A stretch of 64,000 nucleotides of DNA from Dinoroseobacter sp965279125 (lineage in GTDB: Bacteria; Pseudomonadota; Alphaproteobacteria; Rhodobacterales; Rhodobacteraceae). Location: NCBI GenBank assembly GCA_965279125.1, contig CBDIHL010000032.1, positions 15,290-79,289 of the forward strand, read 5' to 3'. A program made the translations under genes and the position numbers. Numbering within the stretch: the first letter of the stretch is position 1; the number at the start of each line of letters is the position of its first letter. This document shows, piece by piece, positions 17,365 to 26,127 of the stretch. Under the pieces are notes generated by a model, which was not told the origin of the DNA, did not search any database, and was given only the letters and a program-made list of their open reading frames with translations.

Positions 17365-17895
17365 TTACCCGCCGCAGCGCCGCGCCGCCTCGTCCATTGC
17401 CGCCGTAAAGCCGAGCAAGCTGAACGTGTCTTGGGTCTGGGTGCCGCGTGCCGAGCGTGCTGTCAGAACCGCTTCGGCCCCGCGCTTCATTGCCGTCGTA
17501 ATCCGCGCATCATCCGCAGCCGAAGCGGGCCAAGCCCATTCGCCTTCGGTAAAGAGCTCAAACGTGGTGCCGGAAATGGCCAGCGACACGGTCGATCCGT
17601 CTGCAAACGGATAGCCGCCTGTAAAGCTAACCTCGCCCGCCACGCTGGAGCCGGGACGATACGCGACGAATAGCAAAATGTCGCCCCGCCGCACCGACAC
17701 GACATTGCCGTCGCGCGTGTTGACGGTGGTTTTCGGGCTAGAGACTGACCAGCATTCGGTGGGGTCGTCTTCGACAAAGACGCTCCAATCCGTTTGGGAG
17801 GCGACACGGTTGGTGCTTTCCTCCTGCGCATAGGCCCCGAAGGACGTGGCCGCGACAAAAGCCCCCGCCAGCACCGTTTTGCCCCAAATACTCAT
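17365..17895 (-). CDS. Invasion-associated locus B (IalB) family protein
   Basis: 176 residues from the ATG at 17893-17895, which has an excellent GGAGG site; the open frame extends further but without a signal peptide. Signal peptide at about 1-23 (AYAQE cleavage). The mature part matches the IalB pattern: an early CW pair (DPTECWSVSS), a beta-rich core, and a terminal Cys (ARRCGG) able to form a disulfide. IalB homologues are common in alphaproteobacteria and usually not linked to invasion. Periplasmic function is unknown. Confidence 0.85.
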   Translation of the reverse strand: MSIWGKTVLAGAFVAATSFGAYAQEESTNRVASQTDWSVFVEDDPTECWSVSSPKTTVNTRDGNVVSVRRGDILLFVAYRPGSSVAGEVSFTGGYPFADGSTVSLAISGTTFELFTEGEWAWPASAADDARITTAMKRGAEAVLTARSARGTQTQDTFSLLGFTAAMDEAARRCGG

Positions 17896-18060
17896 ATCAC
17901 TGCCTCCAGCCTTGCGCCGTCTCATGCGGCAGGTGTCTGTGCCCCGCTTCGATCCGCATGAATTATTCCTGTTGCCTAGCCAAACTCTAGCGTTTTGCAT
18001 AGGGCGAGGCAAACCCCGTTGGCGGGTTTTATCCGACAGAAGTGTCACGAAAGGTCGAGA

Positions 18061-19041
18061 ATGGGACAGTCAGAGCGTTTGATCGAGGTGTGGCGGGGTG
18101 ATTTTCTGGAAAGTCAGCATCGCGGGCATGTCGCTGTGGTCAGCAGCAGCGGCGATGTGGTGGCGGCGTGGGGCGATCCTGAAACGGTGATCTTGCCGAG
18201 ATCGGCGTGCAAGATGATCCAGGCGCTGCCCTTGGTGGAAAGCGGGGCGGCGGATGCGGCGGGCTTGCGGTCCGAGCATTTGGCCCTGTCATGCGCGTCC
18301 CATCAGGGGGCTGCGGTGCATACGGATTTGATCACGCGGTGGCTGTCGGATTTGGGTTTGACCGATGATGATCTGCGCTGCGGGGTGTGGCGCCCGCATG
18401 ACACAGCGGCGAAGATTGATCTGATCAAGACGGACAGCTCGCCTTGCCAGTATCACAACGAATGCTCGGGCAAGCACAGTGGGTTCCTGACGCTGAACAA
18501 ACATCTGGGCGCTGGGGCCGAGTATGTCGAGATTGACCATCCGGTGCAGCGCGCCTGTCTGGAAGCGCTGGAGCGGATGACGGGCGTGGTGTCCCCCGCC
18601 CATGGGATTGATGGCTGTGCCGCCCCGAATTTTGCGACGACCGTTGTCGGACTTGCGCGCGCGATGGCGGGGTATGCGGCGGCGTCTGACCTGAGTGCAG
18701 CCGGGCGATTGCGCGATGCGATGCGCGCGCATCCTGAGTTGGTCGGCGGGAGCGGTAAGGCGTCAACCGAGTTGTCGCTTGCGCTGGGCGGATCTGCGGC
18801 GATCAAGAGCGGCGCGGAAGGGGTGTTTGTGGCGATGCTGCCGCAGAAGGGCCTCGGGATCGCGCTCAAAATGGAAGACGGGGCCGAGCGCGCGTCAGAT
18901 GCCGCGATCACTGCGCTTCTTGCGGAGTTCGGCGGGCTAGATGCGCGGCATCCGGCAGCGTTAAGGTTCCTGGGCGGCGACATGCTGAACCGACGCGGCG
19001 ATCCGGTCTGGACGATGCGCGCGGCTTCGGGGTTCTGTTAA
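18061..19041 (+). CDS. Asparaginase (AnsA-II / pfam06089 type)
   Basis: 326 residues from the ATG at 18061. The family signature runs through the N-terminal third: VWRGDFLESQHRGHVAVV, then ILPRSACKMIQALPLVESGA, then LALSCASHQGAAVHTD. NECSGKHSGFLTLNKHLG and HPVQ follow. This is the rhizobial-type L-asparaginase II fold, which hydrolyses asparagine to aspartate and ammonia in the cytosol. It is divergent from the IalB gene, with 165 bp between. The true start is the MGQSERLIEVWRGD methionine; earlier in-frame codons are not needed. Confidence 0.9.
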   Translation: MGQSERLIEVWRGDFLESQHRGHVAVVSSSGDVVAAWGDPETVILPRSACKMIQALPLVESGAADAAGLRSEHLALSCASHQGAAVHTDLITRWLSDLGLTDDDLRCGVWRPHDTAAKIDLIKTDSSPCQYHNECSGKHSGFLTLNKHLGAGAEYVEIDHPVQRACLEALERMTGVVSPAHGIDGCAAPNFATTVVGLARAMAGYAAASDLSAAGRLRDAMRAHPELVGGSGKASTELSLALGGSAAIKSGAEGVFVAMLPQKGLGIALKMEDGAERASDAAITALLAEFGGLDARHPAALRFLGGDMLNRRGDPVWTMRAASGFC

Positions 19042-19050
19042 GGTGAGTAT

Positions 19051-19923
19051 TTAGGGAACCCTGAACTCAGCGCGCGCATAGCCTTGGATGTAGAGAAGCG
19101 CCGTGAGGTCGCCGTGATTGATGCGGATATCGCATTCGGCCTGAACACTGGGCTTGGCGTGAAGGGCGGCACCAGTGCCCGCGAGGTGCAGCATCCCCAG
19201 ATCATTGGCGCCATCCCCGACGGCGAGCACGTCTTTGGGGCTTATACTGAAGCGGGCGGTGATCTGGTTCAGCGCCTCGATCTTGGCCTCACGCCCGAGG
19301 ATGGGCGGGATGACATTGCCGGTGAGATGACCGTTTGCCACCTCCAGAGTGTTGGCGCGGTTCTCGTCAAAGCCGAGCTTGGCGGCGATGGCGGCGGTAA
19401 ACGCCGTGAAGCCACCGGAGACGAGCGCCGCGTAGGCCCCGTTTTGCTTCATCGTCGCCAGTAAGGTCGGGCCGCCGGGCATCAAGGTGATACGCTCGGC
19501 CAGCACTTTGGCGATGACGGTCTCCGGCAGGTTTTTGAGCAAACCAACGCGCGCGCGCAGCGCCCCGTCGAAGTCCAGCTCGCCGTTCATGGCCCGCGCG
19601 GTGATCTCTTTGACGCGGCTGCCGACACCGGCTTCTTCGGCCAACTCATCGATGCATTCCTGCTGGATCATGGTGCTGTCCATATCCGCCAGGAGCATCT
19701 TCTTGCGACGCCCCTCGGTCGGTTGCACGATCAGATCAACGGCTTGGGATTGCAGGCTGTCCCAGACGTCCCAGTGATTGCCGGGCACCTCGGCGAGGGC
19801 GAACTCTGCGGCTTCATCGGGGCTTAGCCACAGCGCATCGCCACCGCCCCATGCATTACGAAGGCTCTCGACAAGTGCGGGCTGCAACGCTCCGGGCGCT
19901 GCGATCAAGGTGGCGGTGAACAT
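19051..19923 (-). CDS. serB: Phosphoserine phosphatase
   Basis: 290 residues from the ATG at 19921-19923. HAD-family motifs: LADMDSTMI (Asp80 nucleophile, Asp82 acid), SGGFTAFT (motif II), the conserved Lys in GREAKIE, and AVGDGANDLGML (motif IV). The first 70 residues form an ACT-like N-terminal domain. It makes L-serine from phosphoserine, the last step of the phosphorylated pathway. It faces away from serC-serA, so the whole serine pathway is encoded within 4 kb. Confidence 0.96.
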   Translation of the reverse strand: MFTATLIAAPGALQPALVESLRNAWGGGDALWLSPDEAAEFALAEVPGNHWDVWDSLQSQAVDLIVQPTEGRRKKMLLADMDSTMIQQECIDELAEEAGVGSRVKEITARAMNGELDFDGALRARVGLLKNLPETVIAKVLAERITLMPGGPTLLATMKQNGAYAALVSGGFTAFTAAIAAKLGFDENRANTLEVANGHLTGNVIPPILGREAKIEALNQITARFSISPKDVLAVGDGANDLGMLHLAGTGAALHAKPSVQAECDIRINHGDLTALLYIQGYARAEFRVP

Positions 19924-20011
19924 TGGCGTGCGTTTCCTATCCGAGACACGCGCATAACAATCATGCCGATTTTTCATCGGCAAGCGCCGCTTTTGCGACC
20001 TTTTAGCGATT

Positions 20012-20093
20012 GTGCCGCGCGGGAGCGGACCTTAAGCCCGCAGGTGGGACACCCTTCCCCAACGAAGGGCGCTTATCTGAAAGGGTAGCAGTT
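20012..20093 (+). ncRNA. Candidate serC leader RNA motif
   Basis: The serC 5' region holds two small hairpins: GCGGG/CCCGC (20019-20023 with 20037-20041) and CCCTT/AAGGG (20052-20056 with 20065-20069). They are followed by a GAAAGGGTAGCAG-type stretch with the ribosome site before the ATG. A structured serC motif upstream of serC is known from alphaproteobacteria, described by comparative genomics, with unproven function. Position and shape fit; a covariance-model search was not possible. Confidence 0.5.
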
Positions 20094-21236
20094 ATGGCTA
20101 TTTCAACACCGGTCTCGCGGCCGACGAACCCGCGTTTTTCCTCTGGCCCCTGTGCCAAACCCCCCACATGGACACTTGACGCTTTGGCCGATGCCCCGCT
20201 TGGGCGTTCGCATCGCGCGGCTGTTGGCAAGCTGAAATTGCTGTCGGCGATTGAGGGAACGCGCGAGGTGCTCGGCATCCCCGCGGACTACAAGATCGGC
20301 ATCGTTCCCGCCTCCGACACCGGCGCGTTCGAGATGGCGATGTGGAACCTGCTCGGGCAGCGGCCTGTGCAGATGGTCGCTTGGGAAAGCTTCGGGGCTG
20401 GCTGGGTCACGGACGTGGTCAAGCAGCTGAAGATCGAGGCGAGCACGCACACAGCTGAATACGGCGAGATCGTCGATATGAGCGCGCTTAACTACGATCA
20501 CGATATTTGCTTTACATGGAACGGGACGACCAGCGGTGTGGCGATGCCCACCGGCGATGCGATTCCCGCGGACCGCGATGGCCTGACTTTGTGTGATGCG
20601 ACGAGCGCTGCCTTCGCGATGGATCTGCCGTGGGACAAGCTCGATGTGACCACGTTCAGCTGGCAAAAAGTGCTCGGCGGCGAGGCGGCGCATGGCATCC
20701 TCGTGCTCAGCCCCCGCGCGGTTGAGCGGCTGGAGAGCTATACTCCCGCATGGCCCCTGCCGAAGATCTTTCGCCTGACCAAGGGCGGCAAACTGATCGA
20801 TGGCATCTTCACCGGGGCCACGATCAACACGCCGTCGATGCTGTGCGTCGAAGACTACCTGTTCGCGCTGGATTGGGCGCGTTCCGTCGGTGGATTGAGC
20901 GGTTTGCAAGCGCGCGCGCAGGCGAATGCGCAGGCGATCTGGGATTTCTGTGACGCGAATGACTGGATCGCGAACCTTGCGGAGGATCCGGCAACGCGCT
21001 CTGTCACCTCCGTCTGCCTCAAGTTCACGGATGCGCGGATCATGGACGGTGCCAGCTTCGCCAAAGCGGTGGCCAAGCGGCTGGAAGCCGAAGGCATCGC
21101 GCTCGACATCGGCGCCTACCGTGATGCGCCTGCCGGTCTGCGGATCTGGTGCGGCGGCACGGTCGAGACCTCCGATATCGAGGCGATGCTGCCTTGGCTC
21201 GATTGGGCGTTCCAGACCGAGATCGCGGCGGCCTAG
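20094..21236 (+). CDS. serC: Phosphoserine aminotransferase
   Basis: 380 residues from the ATG at 20094. A class V aminotransferase: NPRFSSGPCAKPP at the start, the substrate-binding GRSHRA stretch near residue 41, and the PLP lysine in TFSWQKVLGGEAAHG. It converts 3-phosphohydroxypyruvate and glutamate to phosphoserine and 2-oxoglutarate. It is 75 bp upstream of serA in the same orientation, forming the serC-serA operon. The ORF reads further upstream through the candidate leader RNA, so the later ATG is the sensible start. Confidence 0.96.
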   Translation: MAISTPVSRPTNPRFSSGPCAKPPTWTLDALADAPLGRSHRAAVGKLKLLSAIEGTREVLGIPADYKIGIVPASDTGAFEMAMWNLLGQRPVQMVAWESFGAGWVTDVVKQLKIEASTHTAEYGEIVDMSALNYDHDICFTWNGTTSGVAMPTGDAIPADRDGLTLCDATSAAFAMDLPWDKLDVTTFSWQKVLGGEAAHGILVLSPRAVERLESYTPAWPLPKIFRLTKGGKLIDGIFTGATINTPSMLCVEDYLFALDWARSVGGLSGLQARAQANAQAIWDFCDANDWIANLAEDPATRSVTSVCLKFTDARIMDGASFAKAVAKRLEAEGIALDIGAYRDAPAGLRIWCGGTVETSDIEAMLPWLDWAFQTEIAAA

Positions 21237-21311
21237 CCCCTTTTTCTTGCCCTAAATACTCAATTCCAAAGCCTGCCCCGCAGTGCTGACCCCATTATAG
21301 GAGCGCCACAC

Positions 21312-22907
21312 ATGGCCCCCAAAGTCCTCGTCTCCGACAAGCTTTCGGAAACCGCCGTTCAGATCTTCAAGGATCGCGGCATCGACGTCACCTTCGATCC
21401 AAGCATCGGAAAAGACAAAGAAAAACTGCTCTCGGTCATTGGTGATTATGACGGCCTTGCCATTCGGTCCGCCACCAAGGCCACGGAGAAGGTGCTTGCC
21501 GCCGCGACGAACCTCAAGGTCATTGGCCGCGCCGGGATCGGTGTCGACAATGTCGATATCCCCGAGGCGTCCAAGAAGGGCGTGATCGTGATGAACACGC
21601 CGTTTGGCAACATGATCACGACCGCCGAGCACGCCATCGCGATGATGTTCGCCGTCGCCCGCCAGATCCCCGAGGCGAGTGCGAGCACCCATGCCGGCAA
21701 GTGGGAAAAGGCGAAATTTATGGGGGTGGAGCTGACCGGCAAAACCCTCGGCGTCATCGGCGCGGGCAATATCGGTGGGATCGTGTGCGACCGCGCAGTG
21801 GGCTTGAAGATGAAGGTCATCGCCTATGATCCGTTCCTCAGCGACGAGCGCGCGAAGAAGCTTGGCGTGACGAAGGTGGAGCTGGACGAGCTTTATGCCC
21901 GTGCCGATTTCATCACGCTGCATGTGCCCGCCACCGATCAAACGCGCGGTATGATTAACGCCGATGCGTTAACCAAGATGAAAAAAGGCGTGCGGATCAT
22001 CAACTGCGCGCGTGGTGGTCTCGTCGATGAAGCCGCCCTCGCCGACGCGCTGAAATCCGGTCATGTCGCGGGTGCGGCCTTCGATGTGTTCGAGGTGGAA
22101 CCCGCAACCGACAGCCCCCTCTTCAACCTGCCCAACGTCGTCTGCACCCCGCATCTGGGGGCATCCACGACCGAAGCGCAGGAAAACGTCGCCCTGCAGG
22201 TGGCCGAACAGATGTCGGATTTCCTGCTGACCGGGGCGGTGACCAACGCGCTGAACATGCCCAGCGTGACGGCCGAAGAAGCCGCGATCATGGGGCCTTG
22301 GGTCAAGCTGTCTGAACATCTGGGCGCATTTGTCGGCCAGTTGACCGCCGAGCCAATCCTTGAGGTCAGCATCCTCTATAACGGGTCGGTCTCGTCGATG
22401 AACCTTGAGGCGCTGAATTGCGCGGCTATCGCGGGCCTGATGCAGGTCACGAACCCGGATGTGAACATGGTTAGCGCGCCGGTGATCGCCAAGGAACGCG
22501 GCGTGAAAATCACGACCTCCAGCCAAGACAAATCTGGCGTGTTTGATGGCTACGTAAAGCTTACCGTGAAGACGGCGACGCGCGAGCGGTCGATTGCAGG
22601 GACGGTGTTCAGTGATGGAAAACCACGGTTTATTCAGATCAAAGGCATCAACATCGATGCCGAGATTGGGCGGCACATGCTCTACACCACCAACGAGGAC
22701 GTGCCGGGCATCATCGGCACGCTCGGTGTCTTGATGGGCGAAAACGGGGTTAATATCGCGAACTTTACGCTGGGCCGGTCTGGGGCAGGCAAAGAGGCGA
22801 TTGCGCTTTTGTATGTCGACGCGCCGGTGCCTGTGGATGTCTTGGATAAGCTGAAAGCGACGGGCATGTTCCAGTCGGTCAGCCCCTTGCAGTTCAATAT
22901 GGCCTAG
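21312..22907 (+). CDS. serA: D-3-phosphoglycerate dehydrogenase
   Basis: 531 residues, the long SerA type. The NAD-binding Rossmann segment is LGVIGAGNIGGIVCDRA (about 143-160). Catalytic residues lie in NCARGGLVDE (Arg), the AFDVFEVEP region (Glu) and CTPHLGASTTEAQ (His). An allosteric-substrate-binding domain (about 320-450) and a C-terminal ACT domain (about 458-531, with YTTNEDVPGIIGTLG) suggest serine feedback. First step of serine synthesis from 3-phosphoglycerate. Confidence 0.97.
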   Translation: MAPKVLVSDKLSETAVQIFKDRGIDVTFDPSIGKDKEKLLSVIGDYDGLAIRSATKATEKVLAAATNLKVIGRAGIGVDNVDIPEASKKGVIVMNTPFGNMITTAEHAIAMMFAVARQIPEASASTHAGKWEKAKFMGVELTGKTLGVIGAGNIGGIVCDRAVGLKMKVIAYDPFLSDERAKKLGVTKVELDELYARADFITLHVPATDQTRGMINADALTKMKKGVRIINCARGGLVDEAALADALKSGHVAGAAFDVFEVEPATDSPLFNLPNVVCTPHLGASTTEAQENVALQVAEQMSDFLLTGAVTNALNMPSVTAEEAAIMGPWVKLSEHLGAFVGQLTAEPILEVSILYNGSVSSMNLEALNCAAIAGLMQVTNPDVNMVSAPVIAKERGVKITTSSQDKSGVFDGYVKLTVKTATRERSIAGTVFSDGKPRFIQIKGINIDAEIGRHMLYTTNEDVPGIIGTLGVLMGENGVNIANFTLGRSGAGKEAIALLYVDAPVPVDVLDKLKATGMFQSVSPLQFNMA

Positions 22908-22918
22908 GGGTCCGGCCC

Positions 22919-23176
22919 CTACATCAATGCGCTTTGCCCGCTCATCAGCAGCAGGCAAAGCGTGATGAACCCAAGCGTGTTGCGCATCGATTTGTCATCC
23001 GGGTTGCGAAACCAAACCTTGATCTCGGTCCAGAATGCGGCAGGCCCATTAAGCATGGTGCCAGTTCGTGCTTGCGCCCGCTCACGCAGGGTGAAGATCA
23101 CCGAAAACATCAAGGCTGCCCATACGAGGAAAACCGCGCCTTGCAGGGTGAGGCTAATAATCTGACCGACGCTCAT
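22919..23176 (-). CDS. Small two-helix membrane protein, hypothetical
   Basis: 85 residues with hydrophobic helices near residues 8-27 (TLQGAVFLVWAALMFSVIF) and 64-83 (MRNTLGFITLCLLLMSGQS). A polar loop with WFRNPDDKSMRNT joins them. No family is recognised. It lies between convergent serA and the upstream hmgA start side, transcribed with hmgA's strand. Likely a real inner-membrane protein of unknown role. Confidence 0.65.
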   Translation of the reverse strand: MSVGQIISLTLQGAVFLVWAALMFSVIFTLRERAQARTGTMLNGPAAFWTEIKVWFRNPDDKSMRNTLGFITLCLLLMSGQSALM

Positions 23177-23237
23177 AGGGCTTTCCTCGCTTGTGACCTT
23201 GGCAAAGAACCCGATCCAAGACGCCGCGCCAAGAGCG

Positions 23238-24599
23238 CTATTTGACGCCGGGCGTCCCGTCGAATTTCTTCTCTAGCCCGTCCCAGCAATCGATATAATC
23301 GTCCTGAAGCGGGGCTTCATTGGCTGCAAAAGCGGTTAAATGCTGCGGAAAGCGGGTCTCGAACATGAACGACATGGTGTTATCCAGCTTTTCGGCCTTT
23401 AGATCGGCGTTGCTGGCCCCCTCAAAGGCAGGCCCATCGGGACCATGTGGTAGCATCATGTTGTGCAGGCTAATTCCACCGGGCACGAAACCCTTAGGTT
23501 TGGCGTCATAGATGCCGTAAATATTGCCCATCAGTTCGGACATGATGTTCTTGTGATACCAAGGCGGGCGGAACGTATTTTCAGCCACCATCCAACGCTC
23601 GCGGAACAGCACGAAGTCAATATTCGCAGTGCCGGGCACGCCAGACGCGGCGGTCAGCACGGTAAAGATCGACGGGTCTGGATGGTCAAACAGGATCGCG
23701 CCTACGGGGCAATAGGTTCGCAGATCATACTTAACAGGCGCGTAGTTGCCGTGCCACGCGACCACATCCAGCGGCGAATGCCCGATCTGGGTCTCGTGGA
23801 ACTGGCCGCACCATTTGACCGTCACGGTCGAGGGGGCATCGCGATCTTCGAAGGCGGCAACGGGGGTTTTGAAATCGCGGCGATTGGCCATGCAATTGGC
23901 ACCGATGGGGCCGCGACCGGGAAGCTCGAACTTCTGGCCATAATTCTCGCAAACAAAGCCGCGGGCGGGGCCTTCCAGCACCTCTACCCGGTAGACGAGA
24001 CCGCGGGGGATGATGGCGATTTCCTGCGGCTCGATATCGATGATGCCGAGCTCGGTCGCGAATCGCAGGCGACCTTCTTGCGGGACGACCAGCAACTCGG
24101 AATCGGCGCTGAAGAAGTAAGCGTCTTTCATCGATTCGGTGACGACGTAGACATGGGTCGCCATGCCAACTTGGGTGTTTACGTCGCCCGCAGTCGTCAT
24201 TGTGCGCATGCCGGTTAACCATGTCAGGGCTTCGTCCGCGTGGGGCACCGGATCCCATCGGTATTGCCCGAGGCTGATCACATCGGGATCCACATGCGGC
24301 GCGCTCTTCCAGTAGGGAAGGTCGATCTTGGTAAATCTACCGGTATGCTTAACAGATGGCCGAATACGGTAGCACCAGGTGCGCTCATTCTGGTGGCTGG
24401 GCGCAGTAAAGGCGGTGCCGCTAAGTTGCTCGCCATAGAGGCCGTAATTGCATTTCTGGGGGCTGTTCATGCCTTGAGGCAATGCGCCGGGCAGGGCTTC
24501 CGTCTCGAAATCATTGCCAAAACCGGGCATGTAGCCGGGGGATGTGCTCGCTTCGGAGGGCGCTTGGATCATCGAATGAGGATCGGCCTGTTGGTTCAT
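23238..24599 (-). CDS. hmgA: Homogentisate 1,2-dioxygenase
   Basis: 453 residues, normal for the family. N-terminal GYMPGFGNDFETEALPGALP is diagnostic. The non-heme iron ligands lie in FRPPWYHKNIMSELMGNIYG (His and Glu) and LHNMMLPHGPDGPAFEGAS (His). The enzyme opens the homogentisate ring to maleylacetoacetate in tyrosine and phenylalanine breakdown. The other pathway genes (fumarylacetoacetase, maleylacetoacetate isomerase, 4-hydroxyphenylpyruvate dioxygenase) are not next to it in this window. Confidence 0.97.
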   Translation of the reverse strand: MNQQADPHSMIQAPSEASTSPGYMPGFGNDFETEALPGALPQGMNSPQKCNYGLYGEQLSGTAFTAPSHQNERTWCYRIRPSVKHTGRFTKIDLPYWKSAPHVDPDVISLGQYRWDPVPHADEALTWLTGMRTMTTAGDVNTQVGMATHVYVVTESMKDAYFFSADSELLVVPQEGRLRFATELGIIDIEPQEIAIIPRGLVYRVEVLEGPARGFVCENYGQKFELPGRGPIGANCMANRRDFKTPVAAFEDRDAPSTVTVKWCGQFHETQIGHSPLDVVAWHGNYAPVKYDLRTYCPVGAILFDHPDPSIFTVLTAASGVPGTANIDFVLFRERWMVAENTFRPPWYHKNIMSELMGNIYGIYDAKPKGFVPGGISLHNMMLPHGPDGPAFEGASNADLKAEKLDNTMSFMFETRFPQHLTAFAANEAPLQDDYIDCWDGLEKKFDGTPGVK

Positions 24600-24775
24600 C
24601 TGATGGTCCTCCGAGATTGCGAAAATCTGGCATTGAGATTAACGTTGCAAATGAAACGAAGTCAAGTTTTGCGTAACATGAGCACAATTTGAGGGATGTC
24701 GCGCACTGCGATTAAGCTGGCGTTAACACTTCGATGAGCATCTAGCAGATGGGGGCATCTGACGAGGATGCGAGA

Positions 24776-25006
24776 ATGTCTTACGAGCGAAGAAGCTGGC
24801 CTGATGCACACGCGATCACGCCGAAACAAGGGGCAGGGCTTCGGCAGATTGAGGGGGAGGGGCCGACAGACCTGTTCATCAAGCGTCGCCCGATGGCCGC
24901 CCTAGCGATCATCGATGGTCGTCATACTGCGGGCGATACGTTTCGGGACCGCATGCGCCATCGTTTGCATGAGGCTGGGCCAACTGTCTGGGGCAGGAAC
25001 GCCTAG
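24776..25006 (+). CDS. Short hypothetical ORF
   Basis: 76 residues from the ATG at 24776, which has GAGG eight bases upstream. Polar, Arg/His-rich in the C-terminal part (FRDRMRHRLHEAGP), with no membrane segment or known motif. It fills the otherwise empty gap between hmgA and tdh and overlaps the 3' end of convergent tdh by 4 nt. It may be a genuine small gene or a spurious ORF. Confidence 0.4.
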   Translation: MSYERRSWPDAHAITPKQGAGLRQIEGEGPTDLFIKRRPMAALAIIDGRHTAGDTFRDRMRHRLHEAGPTVWGRNA

Positions 25007-26040
25007 GTCCAGTCCAGCACCACTTTGCCACTGGATCCGGATATCATCGCCTCAAACCCGTCGCGATACTGCGCGACTGGAAAACGGTGCGTTATGACCG
25101 CGCGCACATCTAGGCCGTTCTCCAGCATGGCGATCATTTTATACCACGTCTCGAATATCTCGCGGCCATAGACGCCCTTGATTGTAATCGCCTTGAAAAC
25201 GATGCGGGACCAATCGACGGGGCTTTTGCCGGGTGGAATGCCAAGAAGCGCGATGCGCCCGCCCATCACCAAAGCCTCGACCATCTGGTCGAGCGCGCGT
25301 TGATTGCCGGACATCTCGAGGCCAACATCGAAGCCTTCGCGCAGCCTGAGACGCGCTTTGACATCATTCAGGTCCTCTGTTGCGACATTGACCGGGACCA
25401 CATCCGCAACCTGGGCTGCAAGCGCAAGACGGTCAGGGTTAACGTCGGTGATCACAACGTTCCGGGCGCCCACATGCCGCGCAACAGCCGCCGCCATGAT
25501 GCCAATGGGACCGGCACCGGTAACCAAGACGTCTTCACCAACCAAGTCAAAGCTGAGCGCAGTGTGCACAGCATTGCCAAGCGGATCGAGGATCGCGCCG
25601 ATATCATCGTCCACAGCATCGGGCAAAGGCACAACGTTGAAAGCCGGCAGGCGTAGATATTCTGCGAAAGCGCCTTGTTCGTTTACGCCAATGCCGCGCG
25701 TTTCCGGGTCCAGATGGAACTTGCCCGCCCGGCTTTGACGGGAGGTCTTTCCGATCAGGTGCCCTTCGCCCGAGACACGCTGACCCAGTTCGAGGCCGCT
25801 GACCGCACGCCCCAATTCCACGATTTCGCCAGCAAATTCATGCCCGGTCACCAAAGGGGTCGGCACGGTCTTGGCCGCCCATTCATCCCAGTTCCAGATG
25901 TGAATATCGGTGCCGCAGATGCCGGTTTTGTTGACGCGGATCAGGACATCGTCGGGGCCGATCTCGGGAACAGGCTCCTGGCACAGGTCTAAGCCCGGGC
26001 TTGGCCCGGTTTTCACCAGCGCTTGCATCATGTTGCGCAT
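25003..26040 (-). CDS. tdh: L-threonine 3-dehydrogenase, lacking the structural-zinc cysteines
   Basis: 345 residues from the ATG at 26040, which has GGAG nine bases upstream. Medium-chain dehydrogenase: catalytic zinc ligands Cys42 (GICGTDIHIWNWDEW) and His67-Glu68 (VTGHEFAGEI). The NAD-binding VLVTGAGPIGIMAAAVARHVGA lies near residue 170. The threonine-enzyme hallmark GTDIHIWNWDEWA is present. In E. coli Tdh a Cys-rich lobe (CGHCRNC...C) binds a second, structural zinc; here that lobe reads IGKTSRQSRAGKFHLDPE with no Cys. It oxidises threonine to 2-amino-3-ketobutyrate. No kbl gene is adjacent. Confidence 0.9.
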   Translation of the reverse strand: MRNMMQALVKTGPSPGLDLCQEPVPEIGPDDVLIRVNKTGICGTDIHIWNWDEWAAKTVPTPLVTGHEFAGEIVELGRAVSGLELGQRVSGEGHLIGKTSRQSRAGKFHLDPETRGIGVNEQGAFAEYLRLPAFNVVPLPDAVDDDIGAILDPLGNAVHTALSFDLVGEDVLVTGAGPIGIMAAAVARHVGARNVVITDVNPDRLALAAQVADVVPVNVATEDLNDVKARLRLREGFDVGLEMSGNQRALDQMVEALVMGGRIALLGIPPGKSPVDWSRIVFKAITIKGVYGREIFETWYKMIAMLENGLDVRAVITHRFPVAQYRDGFEAMISGSSGKVVLDWT

Positions 26041-26127
26041 CGCAGACTACTCCGATCATTTTCTCGCATGACGAGCCTATTTTCAGGGCTCGACGAGACG
26101 GGCCTTCAAATGCGGCACGCCCTGTCG

